DNA of 64,000 nucleotides from Microbulbifer hydrolyticus (GCF_009931115.1 NZ_CP047491.1:3750001-3814000); one strand, 5' to 3'; counted from the first letter of the stretch, positions 20,191 through 30,067 are shown. The notes: a model not told the origin generated them from the sequence alone. Numbers and translations: made by a program.

Positions 20191-20961
20191 TCAGGGGTTC
20201 TTTTGTAACAGTAATCGCGGCGGATTGCCGAGCTTTATGTCACCACGAACCCGATAACCCGGTACGGCCTGGCGCAGTTGGCTGTATATCCAGCGCCCCT
20301 CGGCATCGCTGCGGGCGACAATAACGACGCGCAACTGATGTTCACGAATGCGCTGCGCAATGGCGTTCAGCATTTCCACCATGGTATCGGAGCGTGCTCC
20401 AAGCTCCTTGACCGGCAAAGTCACAGTCTGTGCACCGGGGCCATCCAGCGTCACATCCTGCCGAGCTCTCGTCTGCTCTCGCTGCAGTTGGTCCCGCACC
20501 TCTTTGGACAGCGGGTTGCCGGGAGCAATTTCGTCGGCCCTGTTCAGCAGGCTGTTTACCTCACCGAAGGAGCGCTGGCGCAGTGCGTCACGCGCTCGCT
20601 CCACCAGCTGCATTACCAGTATCTGGATACCCGCGGCGGCCTGGGTATTGCCTGGATCCAGCTGCTGCACCTGCAAGTAGAAGTCGTAGGCGCTGGCACC
20701 GGCAGGCATAGTGATAAAACCCTCTCGCTGAGCACGCTCTGCGCGCCCGAGGAAATGCTGCACGGCACGCTGCCTGATTTCTTCCGGGCTGGGCCCGGTG
20801 GGCGCCGGCGGCGGAGGTGTCGGCTGGGGCGGCGCGGGGGGCGGGGGCGTCGCACATCCGCCAGTCACTGCCAGCAGGCACACCAAAATCACCACAACGA
20901 ACGGATTCCGCCCGGCGGCAGCATCGGGACGCGAAAAGAAACGGCCCGAGACCCAAGTCAC
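20191..20961 (-). CDS. Putative lipoprotein with Pro-rich linker and helical repeats
   Basis: No firm family. From the GTG at 20961 the protein has a basic start, a hydrophobic segment and lipobox LLAVTGGC, then a Pro-rich stretch (ATPPPPAPPQPTPPPPAPTG) that could cross the periplasm. Residues that follow look like TPR helices (AYDFYLQVQQLDPGNTQAAA, LLNRADEIAPGNPL). The C-terminal part (VVIVARSDAEGRWIYSQLRQA) is weakly like an OmpA peptidoglycan-binding fold. The start is uncertain: GGAGG lies 14 nt before the GTG, and the frame stays open upstream to 21075. It is divergent from dsbD. Confidence 0.7.
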   Translation of the reverse strand: MTWVSGRFFSRPDAAAGRNPFVVVILVCLLAVTGGCATPPPPAPPQPTPPPPAPTGPSPEEIRQRAVQHFLGRAERAQREGFITMPAGASAYDFYLQVQQLDPGNTQAAAGIQILVMQLVERARDALRQRSFGEVNSLLNRADEIAPGNPLSKEVRDQLQREQTRARQDVTLDGPGAQTVTLPVKELGARSDTMVEMLNAIAQRIREHQLRVVIVARSDAEGRWIYSQLRQAVPGYRVRGDIKLGNPPRLLLQKNP

Positions 20962-21187
20962 TATTCTGATATCTGCCTCCAATTTACCACCAGCCCGCCA
21001 AGGGCTGTTGTTTTTTTGTACCGCAAGCACCGTTATACTCGGCCTCCCGGTATACTGTGGCCTCACCAGCACCAACGCCAGCTGCGACCAAATGCCCGGT
21101 TTCGTCGACCAGGTTCAGGGGCCGAGACGGAACGGGGACTGGCAACACCAGTCCAACATTGCCCGACTATAAAGAATTTTATTACCC

Positions 21188-23062
21188 ATGACTGCGAAGA
21201 TCTCCGGCTTGCGAACCACAGAAGCGTCACACTTATTCGCAGGCGCCGCACTGGCAGCATTCCTGCTGCTATGCCTGACCCTGCTCACCGCGCCGGCCAG
21301 TGCCCGCGACGGGTTCTCTGCCACCCAGTCATCGTCGCCGTTTGGCGCCCTCAGTGCCGGGCAGGATGATTTCCTGCCCGTCGACCAGGCCTACCAGCTG
21401 GATTTCCTGTTTACTGACAGCAGCGCCAGCGCACTGTTCCAGATTGCCCCCGAGTATTACCTGTACCGCGACAAGCTCGCGCTGTATCTGGTCGAGGGGG
21501 AAACCAAAACCGCACTGCCACTGAACCTTGTAAAAGGCGAAGTCATCTGGGACGACTACTTCGAGAAAGAAACCGAGGTCTATCGCTGGCAGCTGGAGGT
21601 CCCCGTGGATCTCGCAACCGAGGGCAAGTCCCGTATACAGGTGCGCTACCAGGGCTGTGCTGACGCGGGCCTCTGCTACCCACCGCAAGTGCGTGACTTC
21701 GAGCTGGACCCAGCAACAAAGACCGCCGCCCCGGTTGACAGTAATCCAGCGGCCGGGGCCACCGGTACCCCGGCGCCGAGTTCGGTCGCCAGCGTCCCCT
21801 CGCCCGGCAACCCGGCGGGCGGCCTGTTACTGGCGATGGCTCTGGCCTTTGGCGGCGGCGTGCTCCTAAACCTGATGCCCTGTGTTTTTCCGGTACTGTC
21901 GATCAAGGCGCTGGCGATAACCCACGCCGGTGATCGCCAACACCTCCACGGCTGGGCCTACACGGCTGGTGTCGTTGGCACCTTCGTTCTCATTGCCGCC
22001 GCAATGCTGGCGCTGCGCACTGCCGGCGAGGCGGTGGGTTGGGGCTTCCAGCTGCAGTCGCCTGTGGTGGTTGCGGTGCTGGTCTACCTGTTTTTTGCCA
22101 TGGGCCTCAGCCTGTCGGGGGTAACCGAGTTCGGCGGACGCCTGATGGGACTCGGTGCCCACAGCACTCAGAACAGCGGCCTCGGGGGCTCTTTCAGCAC
22201 AGGAGCCCTGGCTACAGTGGTTGCCAGTCCGTGTACCGCGCCGATGATGGGTTCCGCCCTGGGCTTTGCTGTCACCCAGCCCGCACCAGTGGCACTGGCG
22301 GTGTTCGCCGCCCTCGGCGCCGGTATGGCTGCGCCATTTCTTTTACTCACCTATGTGCCGGCTCTGGCCCGCCGTTTGCCGCGCCCTGGCCCGTGGATGG
22401 AGACGCTCAAGCAGCTTCTCGCCTTTCCCATGTATCTTACTGCGGTGTGGTTGCTGTGGGTGCTCGGTCGCCAGACAGGCAGCGACGGCGTCGCATTGGT
22501 GCTCGCCGGTGCCGTGGCCATTGCCTTCGCCCTGTGGCTCTGGCCGGGTGCAACCGCCAGTGGTGGTAAACGTAAGTGGATGCGTAATGCATTTGCGGTC
22601 GCAGCAGTGGCGGGAGCAGCCTGGGTTATCCCGAACCTCGAAAGCGCTGGCAGCCCGGTGACACAAGCCGGCAAAAGCGGCTACTGGCAGCCCTATTCTC
22701 CGGAAGCGCTGGCGTCTGCCCGCGACGAGGGGCGCCCGGTGCTGATCAATATGACGGCGGCCTGGTGCATCACCTGCCTTGCCAACGAGAAGGTGGTGCT
22801 GTCCAGCGATGCGATCACTGCTGCGGTGGGTGATCTCGGCATCACCGCACTGAAAGGAGACTGGACCAACCAGGACCCGCAGATCACCGAGCTTCTCGCG
22901 CGTTATGGCCGCTCCAGCGTCCCGCTTTACCTGCTATTCCCCGCCGGTGGCGGTGAGCCACAAATCCTGCCCCAGATCCTCACCCGCGACAGCCTGCTTA
23001 TCGCCATGCGCAGCGCCGCCGGACAGGAAGCGATCGTCGATTCCGCTACAGATATCCCCTGA
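21188..23062 (+). CDS. dsbD: Thiol:disulfide interchange protein DsbD
   Basis: Moves electrons from cytosolic thioredoxin across the inner membrane to periplasmic partners such as DsbC and cytochrome c maturation proteins. Signal peptide, then an N-terminal immunoglobulin-like domain with the pair CADAGLC; a polytopic domain with the two essential cysteines in LMPCVFPVLS and VASPCTAPMMG; and a C-terminal thioredoxin domain with TAAWCITC. All six catalytic cysteines are present. 624 residues is normal. aroQ and accBC follow, as in Pseudomonas. Confidence 0.97.
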   Translation: MTAKISGLRTTEASHLFAGAALAAFLLLCLTLLTAPASARDGFSATQSSSPFGALSAGQDDFLPVDQAYQLDFLFTDSSASALFQIAPEYYLYRDKLALYLVEGETKTALPLNLVKGEVIWDDYFEKETEVYRWQLEVPVDLATEGKSRIQVRYQGCADAGLCYPPQVRDFELDPATKTAAPVDSNPAAGATGTPAPSSVASVPSPGNPAGGLLLAMALAFGGGVLLNLMPCVFPVLSIKALAITHAGDRQHLHGWAYTAGVVGTFVLIAAAMLALRTAGEAVGWGFQLQSPVVVAVLVYLFFAMGLSLSGVTEFGGRLMGLGAHSTQNSGLGGSFSTGALATVVASPCTAPMMGSALGFAVTQPAPVALAVFAALGAGMAAPFLLLTYVPALARRLPRPGPWMETLKQLLAFPMYLTAVWLLWVLGRQTGSDGVALVLAGAVAIAFALWLWPGATASGGKRKWMRNAFAVAAVAGAAWVIPNLESAGSPVTQAGKSGYWQPYSPEALASARDEGRPVLINMTAAWCITCLANEKVVLSSDAITAAVGDLGITALKGDWTNQDPQITELLARYGRSSVPLYLLFPAGGGEPQILPQILTRDSLLIAMRSAAGQEAIVDSATDIP

Positions 23063-23117
23063 CCTTGCCTTTGTGGCCATTCAAATAGGTGAACAGGCCA
23101 CTCACCACAAAACTTTG

Positions 23118-23274
23118 CGGTAAATAGGCCGTGAATTTCGGCGAACTGCGGACAACTTCTCTATTTCCCATTCTGGGGCATGGACAGAGGGTCACTTTTA
23201 CGGCAAACTCCCGGCCAATTCAGGAAAACTTGCTGATTACCGCTGTTTACCGGCAAGTTTCATGACTTTTACCG
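23118..23274. promoter_or_regulatory. Cluster of TTTACCG-like heptamers before aroQ
   Basis: In the 252 bp between dsbD and aroQ I count five related words: CGGTAAA (23118), TTTTACGG (23196), ATTACCG (23236), TTTACCG (23246) and TTTTACCG (23267). A hairpin AAACTTGC/GCAAGTTT encloses two of them. They may be repeated operator sites for an unknown regulator of aroQ-accBC. Confidence 0.35.
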
Positions 23275-23314
23275 AATTTTAGTCACAGTTTCGCGCGCTT
23301 TATCGAGGCACAGA

Positions 23315-23749
23315 ATGGCTAGATTGCTTTTGCTACACGGCCCCAATCTGAACCTGCTGGGTACCCGCGAGCCCCAGATATACGGCTCCACCGCCCTCGC
23401 CCAGATCAACGAAGCAGCTCGCACCCAGTGCGAAGCCGCCGGCTGTGAATTTGATTGCCTGCAGAGCAACAGCGAAGCGGAACTGGTAGAACGCATTCAC
23501 CAGGCCTACGCCGACAAGGTGGACTTCATTGTCATCAACCCCGCCGCGTTCACCCACACCAGTGTGGCATTGCGCGATGCGCTGGCGGGCGTGGCTATTC
23601 CTTTTGTCGAAGTTCACCTCTCCAATCCGCACGCCCGCGAGGCTTTCCGCCACCACTCGTACCTGTCGGATCTGGCGGTCGGTGTTGTGTGCGGGTTCGG
23701 AGCAGATAGCTACACTTTGGCTCTTGAAGGGGCCCTGAAGCGACTTTAA
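23315..23749 (+). CDS. aroQ: Type II 3-dehydroquinate dehydratase
   Basis: Third step of the shikimate pathway, a dodecameric cytosolic enzyme. [20 protein letters not shown] is the family signature with the catalytic Tyr near residue 24; [20 protein letters not shown] and [18 protein letters not shown] hold the active-site Asn, His and Arg. 144 residues is typical. Upstream of accB by 68 nt on the same strand, the usual order in gammaproteobacteria. Confidence 0.98.
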   Translation: MARLLLLHGPNLNLLGTREPQIYGSTALAQINEAARTQCEAAGCEFDCLQSNSEAELVERIHQAYADKVDFIVINPAAFTHTSVALRDALAGVAIPFVEVHLSNPHAREAFRHHSYLSDLAVGVVCGFGADSYTLALEGALKRL

Positions 23750-23817
23750 CCACCAATTTTTCATTCGCCGGCTGCGCGCCGGCGTTTATGCATCCACAAA
23801 TTGAGAGTGAAACTGTT

Positions 23818-24303
23818 ATGGATATCCGCAAAATCAAGAAACTGATTGAGCTGCTCGAAGAGTCCGACATCGGCGAGCTGGAAATCAAAGAGGGGGAGGA
23901 GTCTGTACGCATCAGCCGCGGCACAAGCGGTGCATCCATGCAGATGCCGCAAATGGCGATGCCAATGCAGATGGCGCCCGCCGCGCCGGTCGCGACTCCG
24001 GCAGCCCCCACCGCTGCACCGGCCCCCGCTGCCGGTGAAGGCAGCGCAGAATCCGTACCCGCGATAACCGGCCACCCGGTGAAATCCCCCATGGTTGGCA
24101 CCTTCTATGCCGCTTCCAGCCCGGGCGCTGAGCCGTTTGTGAAGGTCGGCCAGCAGGTAAAGGTAGGCGACGTAATCTGCATCGTCGAAGCGATGAAGAT
24201 GATGAACCAGATCGAGGCAGACAAAGCCGGCACCATTGAGTCCATCATGGTGGAAGACGGCCAGCCGGTAGAGTTCGACCAGCCGCTCGTGATCATTTCC
24301 TGA
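23818..24303 (+). CDS. accB: Biotin carboxyl carrier protein of acetyl-CoA carboxylase
   Basis: Carries biotin between AccC and the carboxyltransferase in fatty-acid synthesis. N-terminal [20 protein letters not shown] is the conserved dimer region; a flexible Ala/Pro/Met-rich linker follows (about residues 40-78); the biotinyl domain ends with [13 protein letters not shown], the MKM lysine being the biotin site. I start at the ATG at 23818 (GAGAG upstream), giving 161 residues; the in-frame ATG at 23788 has no ribosome site and adds non-homologous residues. Its stop is 15 nt before accC, an operon. Confidence 0.97.
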   Translation: MDIRKIKKLIELLEESDIGELEIKEGEESVRISRGTSGASMQMPQMAMPMQMAPAAPVATPAAPTAAPAPAAGEGSAESVPAITGHPVKSPMVGTFYAASSPGAEPFVKVGQQVKVGDVICIVEAMKMMNQIEADKAGTIESIMVEDGQPVEFDQPLVIIS

Positions 24304-24318
24304 GCGGGGTAACGACGC

Positions 24319-25662
24319 ATGTTTGAAAAAATTCTGATCGCCAACCGCGGCGAAATCGCCCTGCGCATACTGCGGGCCTGCAAAGAGATGGGGATTGCCA
24401 CCGTGGCGGTGCACTCCCAGATCGACCGCGACCTGAAACACGTGCGCCTGGCTGACGAAGCCGTGTGCATCGGCCCCAACCCGTCGCCACAGAGCTACCT
24501 GAATATCCCCGCCATCATTGCCGCGATGGAAATCACCGACGCGGTAGCGGTACACCCTGGCTACGGCTTCCTGGCGGAAAACGCCGATTTTGCCGAGCAG
24601 GTACAGAAAAGCGGCTTCACCTTTATTGGCCCCGACGCCGACACCATTCGCCTGATGGGCGACAAGGTCTCCGCCATCGCAGCGATGAAAGAGGCCGGCG
24701 TTCCCACGGTGCCGGGCTCTGACGGCCCGCTACCGGAAGACGGCGAGAAGTGCCTGGAGATCGCGCGCCGGATCGGCCTGCCGGTGATCATCAAGGCCGC
24801 TGCTGGCGGCGGTGGTCGCGGTATGCGTGTGGTGCACAGTGAAGGCGCCCTGCTTAACGCCATCTCGGTCACCAAATCCGAAGCCGGCGCCGCCTTTGGT
24901 GACAGCACGGTGTATATGGAGAAGTTCCTGCAGAACCCGCGCCACGTGGAAATCCAGGTGATGTCTGACGGCCAGGGCAACGCCGTGCATTTCGGCGATC
25001 GCGACTGCTCCCTGCAACGCCGCCACCAGAAGGTACTGGAAGAGGCCCCGGCTCCCGGCATCCCGGATGCGGTGCGCAAGGGAGTGCAGGACGCCTGTGT
25101 TCAGGCCTGTATCGATATCGGCTACCGCGGCGCCGGAACCTTTGAATTCCTGTACGAAGACGAGCGGTTCTATTTCATCGAGATGAACACGCGTATCCAG
25201 GTGGAACACCCGGTATCCGAGATGGTGACGGGCGTTGACCTGATCAAGGAGCAGATTCGCGTTTGCTCGGGCGAAAAGCTTTCCTTCAAGCAGGAAGACA
25301 TCAAGATCACCGGCCACTCATTCGAGTGCCGCATCAACGCGGAAGACCCGAAATCGTTCTTCCCATGCCCCGGCAAGGTAGAAAACTACCACGCTCCGGG
25401 TGGCCTGGGTGTGCGAGTGGACTCCCACCTGTACTCCGGTTACACGGTACCACCGAACTACGATTCCATGATCGCCAAGATCATCACCCACGCCGAAGAC
25501 CGCGAAACCGCCCTGGCGCGGATGCGGGTGGCGTTGAGCGAGACGATCATCACCGGCATCAAGACCAATATTCCACTGCAGGAAGAGCTGGTTCGGGATG
25601 CGGAGTTCGCCAAGGGTGGTGTGAATATTCACTATCTCGAGAAGAAGCTGGGACTCGAGTAA
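24319..25662 (+). CDS. accC: Biotin carboxylase subunit of acetyl-CoA carboxylase
   Basis: ATP-dependent carboxylation of biotin on AccB. ATP-grasp enzyme: N-terminal [20 protein letters not shown], glycine-rich loop [33 protein letters not shown] with metal and biotin ligands, and [20 protein letters not shown] with the catalytic glutamate and arginine. 447 residues is the standard size with no gaps. Cotranscribed with accB; followed by a long non-coding stretch holding two palindromic elements. Confidence 0.98.
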   Translation: MFEKILIANRGEIALRILRACKEMGIATVAVHSQIDRDLKHVRLADEAVCIGPNPSPQSYLNIPAIIAAMEITDAVAVHPGYGFLAENADFAEQVQKSGFTFIGPDADTIRLMGDKVSAIAAMKEAGVPTVPGSDGPLPEDGEKCLEIARRIGLPVIIKAAAGGGGRGMRVVHSEGALLNAISVTKSEAGAAFGDSTVYMEKFLQNPRHVEIQVMSDGQGNAVHFGDRDCSLQRRHQKVLEEAPAPGIPDAVRKGVQDACVQACIDIGYRGAGTFEFLYEDERFYFIEMNTRIQVEHPVSEMVTGVDLIKEQIRVCSGEKLSFKQEDIKITGHSFECRINAEDPKSFFPCPGKVENYHAPGGLGVRVDSHLYSGYTVPPNYDSMIAKIITHAEDRETALARMRVALSETIITGIKTNIPLQEELVRDAEFAKGGVNIHYLEKKLGLE

Positions 25663-25677
25663 GGCCCGGTTTCTTTT

Positions 25678-25720
25678 CCCGCCTCAGTGGTGTTTCGCTC
25701 AAAATGAACTCCGAGGCGGG
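25678..25720 (+). terminator. Hairpin after accC
   Basis: CCCGCCTC and GAGGCGGG pair over a 27 nt loop, beginning 16 nt after the accC stop. No T-run; a weak terminator or RNA-protecting structure. Its right arm touches palindromic element A. Confidence 0.4.
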
Positions 25721-25828
25721 AAAGCACCGGGTATAGGTTTTCAAAACCGCAGTGAATACATCCATGTAAGCTGCGGCGGCGACGTCCTGTCGCCGACGCT
25801 TTTGAAAACCTATACCCGGCACTTCCCC
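25718..25828 (-). repeat. Palindromic GGA-loop element, copy A
   Basis: 111 nt. Outer arms: 20 bp perfect pairing (25727-25746 with 25800-25819) plus partial pairing outside. The paired variable middle is TATAGGTTTT. Read on the minus strand it holds a hairpin GGCGAC-AGGAC-GTCGCC and then TAC-ATGGAT-GTA, the latter closed by a further 6 bp stem (CCGCAG/CTGCGG). ACATGGATGT is close to the CsrA/RsmA consensus. Antisense to accC and only 68 bp from copy B, which has the opposite orientation. Confidence 0.85.
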
Positions 25829-25896
25829 TTCAGCCTTACCCCTCCTACTCTGTAAGCTCCCCCGTTCTTGTAGAATGCGAACAAATCTGCGCTGAA

Positions 25897-26008
25897 GGCT
25901 TCGCTGCCGGTATGGCTTTGCGAGACCTTCTAAAACAGGGACGTTTTAGAAGAGCCCCCATGGATGGGTTTACGGCGTGTCTCGCAAAGCCTTACCGGCA
26001 GCGGAGCC
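25897..26008 (+). repeat. Palindromic GGA-loop element, copy B
   Basis: 112 nt. Arms 25897-25926 and 25979-26008 pair over 30 positions with two mismatches; innermost arm GCGAGAC/GTCTCGC. Hairpin 1 is CTTCTAAAAC-AGGGAC-GTTTTAGAAG (25927-25952); hairpin 2 is CCC-ATGGAT-GGG followed by TTTACGGCG. Lies 53 bp before prmA on the coding strand, so it may be in the prmA leader. The core is nearly identical to copy D. Confidence 0.88.
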
Positions 26009-26060
26009 GCCACGAGCTTTCCAAGTACCCAACTACCACACTACCCGGACCCCCAATCAA

Positions 26061-26951
26061 ATGCCCTGGCTACAACTCCGCGTAAATACCACCCGCGAAC
26101 AGGCAGAAAGGATCGAAGACGCCCTGCTGTTTGCCGGCGCCGTCTCCGTCACCCTGCAGGACAATGCCGACCAGCCAATCCTCGAACCCGGCCTCGGCGA
26201 AACCCCCTTGTGGGATGAAACCCTGGTCACCGGCCTGTTCGACGCTGAAGTCGATACCGGTGTAGCCGAGGCCAAGGCTGCGTCCCACCTGTGCGAACTG
26301 CTCCCCAATGCCCGCTGGGAGCAGCTAGAAGACAAGGACTGGGAACGGGAATGGATGAGCCACTACAAGCCCATCCAGTGCGCCGACAACCTGTGGATCT
26401 GCCCCAGCTGGTGCGAACCGCCGGCCCCCGATGCCGTCAACATCATGCTCGACCCTGGCCTCGCTTTCGGCACCGGCACCCACCCGACCACCTTCCTGTG
26501 CCTGCAGTGGCTTGCCGGTGAACCCGTACAGGGAAAAACCGCCATCGACTTCGGCTGCGGCTCCGGCATTCTCGGCATCGCCGCCCTGTTGCTGGGCGCG
26601 GATAGTGCCATGGGCACGGATATCGATCCCCAGGCCCTGCTCGCCAGTCGCGACAATGCCGTGCGCAATGGCCTGGACCCGGAGCGCTTCCCGGTGTACC
26701 TGCCGGAAAAGGCACCGGCACCGAGTGCATCGAGTGCCGACATCATGCTGGCCAATATTCTCGCCGGCCCGCTGGTCACGCTGGCGCCACAGCTGATTGA
26801 GCGGACCCGGGTGGGTGGTCGCATCTGCCTGTCAGGGATCCTCAACAGCCAGGCGGAGAAAGTGAAAGCGGCCTACAGCCAGTGGATCGATTTCGATGCC
26901 GACGGCGAGAAAGAGGAATGGGTGCGCCTGAGCGGGACAAGGGTGCGCTGA
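26061..26951 (+). CDS. prmA: Ribosomal protein L11 methyltransferase
   Basis: S-adenosylmethionine-dependent methylation of lysines and N-terminus of ribosomal protein L11. N-terminal MPWLQLRVNTTREQAE is the L11-binding domain start; LDPGLAFGTGTHPTT is a strong family motif; IDFGCGSGILGIAAL binds SAM; DIMLANILAGPL is the NxLxxxL catalytic-site loop. I start at the ATG at 26061, giving 296 residues like E. coli PrmA; an in-frame ATG at 25977 would place the start inside palindromic element B. Confidence 0.97.
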   Translation: MPWLQLRVNTTREQAERIEDALLFAGAVSVTLQDNADQPILEPGLGETPLWDETLVTGLFDAEVDTGVAEAKAASHLCELLPNARWEQLEDKDWEREWMSHYKPIQCADNLWICPSWCEPPAPDAVNIMLDPGLAFGTGTHPTTFLCLQWLAGEPVQGKTAIDFGCGSGILGIAALLLGADSAMGTDIDPQALLASRDNAVRNGLDPERFPVYLPEKAPAPSASSADIMLANILAGPLVTLAPQLIERTRVGGRICLSGILNSQAEKVKAAYSQWIDFDADGEKEEWVRLSGTRVR

Positions 26952-27097
26952 GGGCGCACCAGGAGCCTGACGCCTTGATCTGATGACGAGGATAACGGCA
27001 GCGGTATCGTCATACCGACAACTACTGGCCCCCTGCACTACGCGCGGGGCCATCGGACTGATAAACTTCCCCGCCAAAGTAATAACCGTCGAAATCC

Positions 27098-28351
27098 ATG
27101 TCGCAACTGGTCACCCGCTGCCCCCACTGCAGCACCTCGTTTCACGTCAGCGAACAGCAATTGCGCGCCGCCCGCGGCGCTGTGCGCTGCGGCTCCTGCC
27201 TGCAGGTCTTCCGCGCCGACGAGAACATCGTCTTCAACGAAGGTGACCCAACCCCGGCTGCCACCAAAAAGGCCATCGACGAACTCCTGGAAGACGACGA
27301 CTTCCTGATTCACGACGACATTGAACTGGACGGAGACGACGAGGACACGCCACCGCAGCGGAGCAGCAAGCCAGCCTCGGGGCCCGCAAAAGGCGAACCA
27401 CCCAAAGCGGCAGAGCGCCCCCGCCAGAACCCGCTGATCGACGATGCCTTTGGCGAACAGCAGTGGCAGGATCTCGACGACCAGGAAGACGCCCAGCAGG
27501 ACCTGGATCTCAGCGGAGAACTGGACAGCCAGCTTCCTCCGGCCAGCGAAGACCCCTGGGCCGAGGAGATCGCCAGGGAGGAATCCAGCGGCGTCATCCC
27601 TGCGGATCATTCCGTGGAGAGCCTCGAACAACCGGGACACAGCGAAGACAGCTTCTTTGCCGACGAGCAAATAGTCCCCACCCGCGAGGGGCCGGGCAGC
27701 ATGCGCAACCAGGGGCACCTCGCCGATGACGATGCACCGGGCGATGCAATCCCCGCTGCCGACGACCATATTGATCCACGCCAGCGCGACCAGGCCCCGT
27801 TACTGCCGAGAGACCAGCTGATCTCCGCCATCGGCCCCGCCCCGATTGAAGTCAACTGGCAACCCAGGCGACACAATCGCGTGCCCGCCTGGCTGTGGAC
27901 GCTCGGAGTGGTACTGCTGATGCTGGCGCTGGCAGCCCAGACGGCCTACTTCCGCTTCGACACCCTCAGCAAGCGCGATCCCTGGCGCGGGATTTACGCC
28001 CAGCTCTGCCCGCTCCTTGACTGCAAGCTTCCAGCCCAGGTCGACATCAGCGCGGTACATACCTCTAACCTGGTGGTACGCAGCCACCCGCAGATACCCG
28101 GCGCACTGGCGGTGGAAGCGGTACTCCTGAACCGGGCGCCCTTCGATCAGCCGTTCCCGACGTTACAGCTACGCTTTACCGACCTGAAGAATGCCCCGGT
28201 CGCCAGCCGTCGCTTCACCCCACAGGACTATCTCAAGGGTGAACTGTCCGGAAAACGGCTGATGCCTGCAGGTAACCCCGTACACATCGCCCTCGACATC
28301 ATCGATCCCGGCCCCGAAGCGGTGAACTACGAGCTGCGTATCGCGCCCTGA
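27098..28351 (+). CDS. Zinc-ribbon DUF3426 membrane protein
   Basis: Function not established. N-terminal zinc ribbon of MJ0042 type: TRCPHCSTSF and VRCGSCLQVF provide four cysteines (about residues 8-31). A long acidic, low-complexity linker follows (about 45-250, rich in Asp, Glu, Pro). One membrane helix (about 268-287, LWTLGVVLLMLALAAQTAYF) then a C-terminal DUF3426 domain probably periplasmic. The gene sits between prmA and dusB as in Pseudomonas. The zinc ribbon at the cytosolic end suggests nucleic-acid or protein contact, an inference. Confidence 0.88.
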   Translation: MSQLVTRCPHCSTSFHVSEQQLRAARGAVRCGSCLQVFRADENIVFNEGDPTPAATKKAIDELLEDDDFLIHDDIELDGDDEDTPPQRSSKPASGPAKGEPPKAAERPRQNPLIDDAFGEQQWQDLDDQEDAQQDLDLSGELDSQLPPASEDPWAEEIAREESSGVIPADHSVESLEQPGHSEDSFFADEQIVPTREGPGSMRNQGHLADDDAPGDAIPAADDHIDPRQRDQAPLLPRDQLISAIGPAPIEVNWQPRRHNRVPAWLWTLGVVLLMLALAAQTAYFRFDTLSKRDPWRGIYAQLCPLLDCKLPAQVDISAVHTSNLVVRSHPQIPGALAVEAVLLNRAPFDQPFPTLQLRFTDLKNAPVASRRFTPQDYLKGELSGKRLMPAGNPVHIALDIIDPGPEAVNYELRIAP

Positions 28352-28545
28352 CGGCCCACAGCGCGTTACCGGGGAACTATGTTATGGCGCGAATTGCTAC
28401 AAATTGTTGCACAAAGTTCGCCCTAAACGGCCAGCCATCGAACAATTTGCGCGCTTTTTCGCTTTTCCAGCGGCCGAGCAGCCGCTATCATAGGCGGCTC
28501 TTTTGACACACCAACGTTCGAGACCAGACCCCGCGGGAGGGCGAG

Positions 28546-29556
28546 TTGCCCACGGAATTGCCAAGCAGTTTCGCCATAGGCCCATACAATATCGGTGCGC
28601 CAGTTATCCTGGCGCCCATGGCCGGCGTTACCGATCGACCCTTCCGCAAACTGTGCCGTGAACTCGGCGCCGGCCTGGTTGTGTCCGAGATGGTCACTTC
28701 CGACACCAGCCTGTGGAACAGCCGCAAATCGCGGATGCGCCTCAATCACAGTGGGGAAGCCGGGCCCATTTCGGTACAGATCGCCGGTGGCGACCCGCAG
28801 ATGATGGCAGAGGCCGCGCGCGCAAACGTCGAGCGTGGCGCGCAGATCATCGACATCAACATGGGTTGCCCGGCAAAGAAGGTGTGCAAGAAAGCAGCGG
28901 GCTCCGCCCTGTTGCGCGACGAAAAACTGGTCGCCGATATTCTGGAATCCGTGGTGCAATCCGTCTCAGTACCAGTGACGCTGAAAATTCGCACTGGCTG
29001 GTGCCCGGATTCCCGCAACGGAGTAACGGTGGCCAAAATGGCCGAGGATCTCGGAATTTCTGCCCTGGCTGTACACGGACGCACCCGCGCCTGTGGCTAC
29101 CATGGTCAGGCCGAATTCGATACCATTGCCGAGATTGTGTCGGCGGTGAAGATACCTGTCTTCGCCAATGGCGACATCACCGGCGCGGAAAAGGCCCGCA
29201 AGGTGTTGGACTACACCGGTGCCAAGGCGGTCATGATTGGCCGAGCGGCTCAGGGACGTCCATGGATTTTTCGGGAAATCGCCCACTACCTGGCAACAGG
29301 AGAGCGTTTACCGGAGCCCTCACTGGATGAAGTCAGGGACATATTGATCACTCACCTGGGTGAGTTACACCGTTTTTACGGTGAGGTTATGGGGGTACGT
29401 ATCGCCCGTAAACATGTGGGTTGGTACGTGAAAACACTCGCGCACAGCGAGGACTTTCGCAATACCTTTAACCAATTGGATTGCGCAGAAGCACAACATG
29501 CCAGCGTTCGTGAGTGGTTTGAACGCCGAATAACTAGAGGGGCAATAGCGGCATGA
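28546..29556 (+). CDS. dusB: tRNA-dihydrouridine synthase B
   Basis: FMN enzyme reducing uridine 17 class positions in tRNA. TIM-barrel start [20 protein letters not shown], catalytic cysteine in [19 protein letters not shown], and [14 protein letters not shown] near the C-terminus are DusB hallmarks. The start is TTG at 28546 with GGGAGG five bases upstream; no ATG fits. The stop overlaps the fis ATG (ATGA), the classical dusB-fis operon in which dusB is translated ahead of fis. Confidence 0.97.
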   Translation: MPTELPSSFAIGPYNIGAPVILAPMAGVTDRPFRKLCRELGAGLVVSEMVTSDTSLWNSRKSRMRLNHSGEAGPISVQIAGGDPQMMAEAARANVERGAQIIDINMGCPAKKVCKKAAGSALLRDEKLVADILESVVQSVSVPVTLKIRTGWCPDSRNGVTVAKMAEDLGISALAVHGRTRACGYHGQAEFDTIAEIVSAVKIPVFANGDITGAEKARKVLDYTGAKAVMIGRAAQGRPWIFREIAHYLATGERLPEPSLDEVRDILITHLGELHRFYGEVMGVRIARKHVGWYVKTLAHSEDFRNTFNQLDCAEAQHASVREWFERRITRGAIAA

Positions 29557-29858
29557 ATAACGAAGCACTGATTCCGGATACCAACGATGTGGTATCCCCT
29601 GGGGGCCAGACTCAATTACAACAACCGCAGCAGCAGTCGCTGCGCGACGCGGTTGAACAGGCGATGGAAAACTACTTCCGTCACCTGGACGGTCAGATGG
29701 TGACCGATGTCTACGATATGGTGCTGTCTGAGATTGAAGCGCCGATGCTGGAAGTGGTGATGAAGCACACCCGCCACAACCAGACCCGCGCTGCACAGCT
29801 GCTGGGCCTCAACCGGGGCACCCTGCGCAAGAAGCTCAAGCGCTACGGCCTGCTGTAA
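29553..29858 (+). CDS. fis: DNA-binding protein Fis
   Basis: Nucleoid protein that bends DNA and activates rRNA and other growth genes. The C-terminal helix-turn-helix [20 protein letters not shown] is near identical to other Fis proteins; the N-terminus ([18 protein letters not shown]) has extra Gln compared with E. coli. 101 residues. It overlaps dusB by four bases and ends before a perfect palindromic terminator. Confidence 0.97.
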   Translation: MNNEALIPDTNDVVSPGGQTQLQQPQQQSLRDAVEQAMENYFRHLDGQMVTDVYDMVLSEIEAPMLEVVMKHTRHNQTRAAQLLGLNRGTLRKKLKRYGLL

Positions 29859-29906
29859 GGCGGCCAACCGCCGCGGACAGTGACGTCCCAGGCGGTAAAA
29901 ATTCGA

Positions 29907-29944
29907 CGAGGGGGGATGGGCATATGCCCATCCCCCCTCGCTAT
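29907..29944 (+). terminator. Terminator of dusB-fis
   Basis: Perfect 34 nt palindrome (arms CGAGGGGGGATGGGCAT and its complement), then CTATTTTG. Very stable stem with a short T-run, 48 nt after the fis stop. Confidence 0.8.
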
Positions 29945-29952
29945 TTTGTGTT

Positions 29953-30067
29953 TATGATGAAATAGATCCCACCGGCCGCTTCAACACGGGCCTTCGACCC
30001 ATGATCCATTTCATCGCCGGCCCTTGGCCGCGGCGGCACATCCATGTGCCGCATTAGTTCTTTTTTT
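29953..30067 (+). promoter_or_regulatory. Candidate purH leader with terminator-like hairpin
   Basis: GCGGCACAT-CC-ATGTGCCGC (30033-30052) followed by ATTAGTTCTTTTTTT looks like an intrinsic terminator ending only 21 nt before the purH start. An upstream GC hairpin (CGCCGGCC-CTT-GGCC..GGCG, about 30015-30035) shares bases with its left arm, so the two exclude each other, as in attenuation. TATGAT (29953-29958) is a possible -10 but lacks a good -35. Alternatively this is just a second terminator for fis. Confidence 0.5.
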
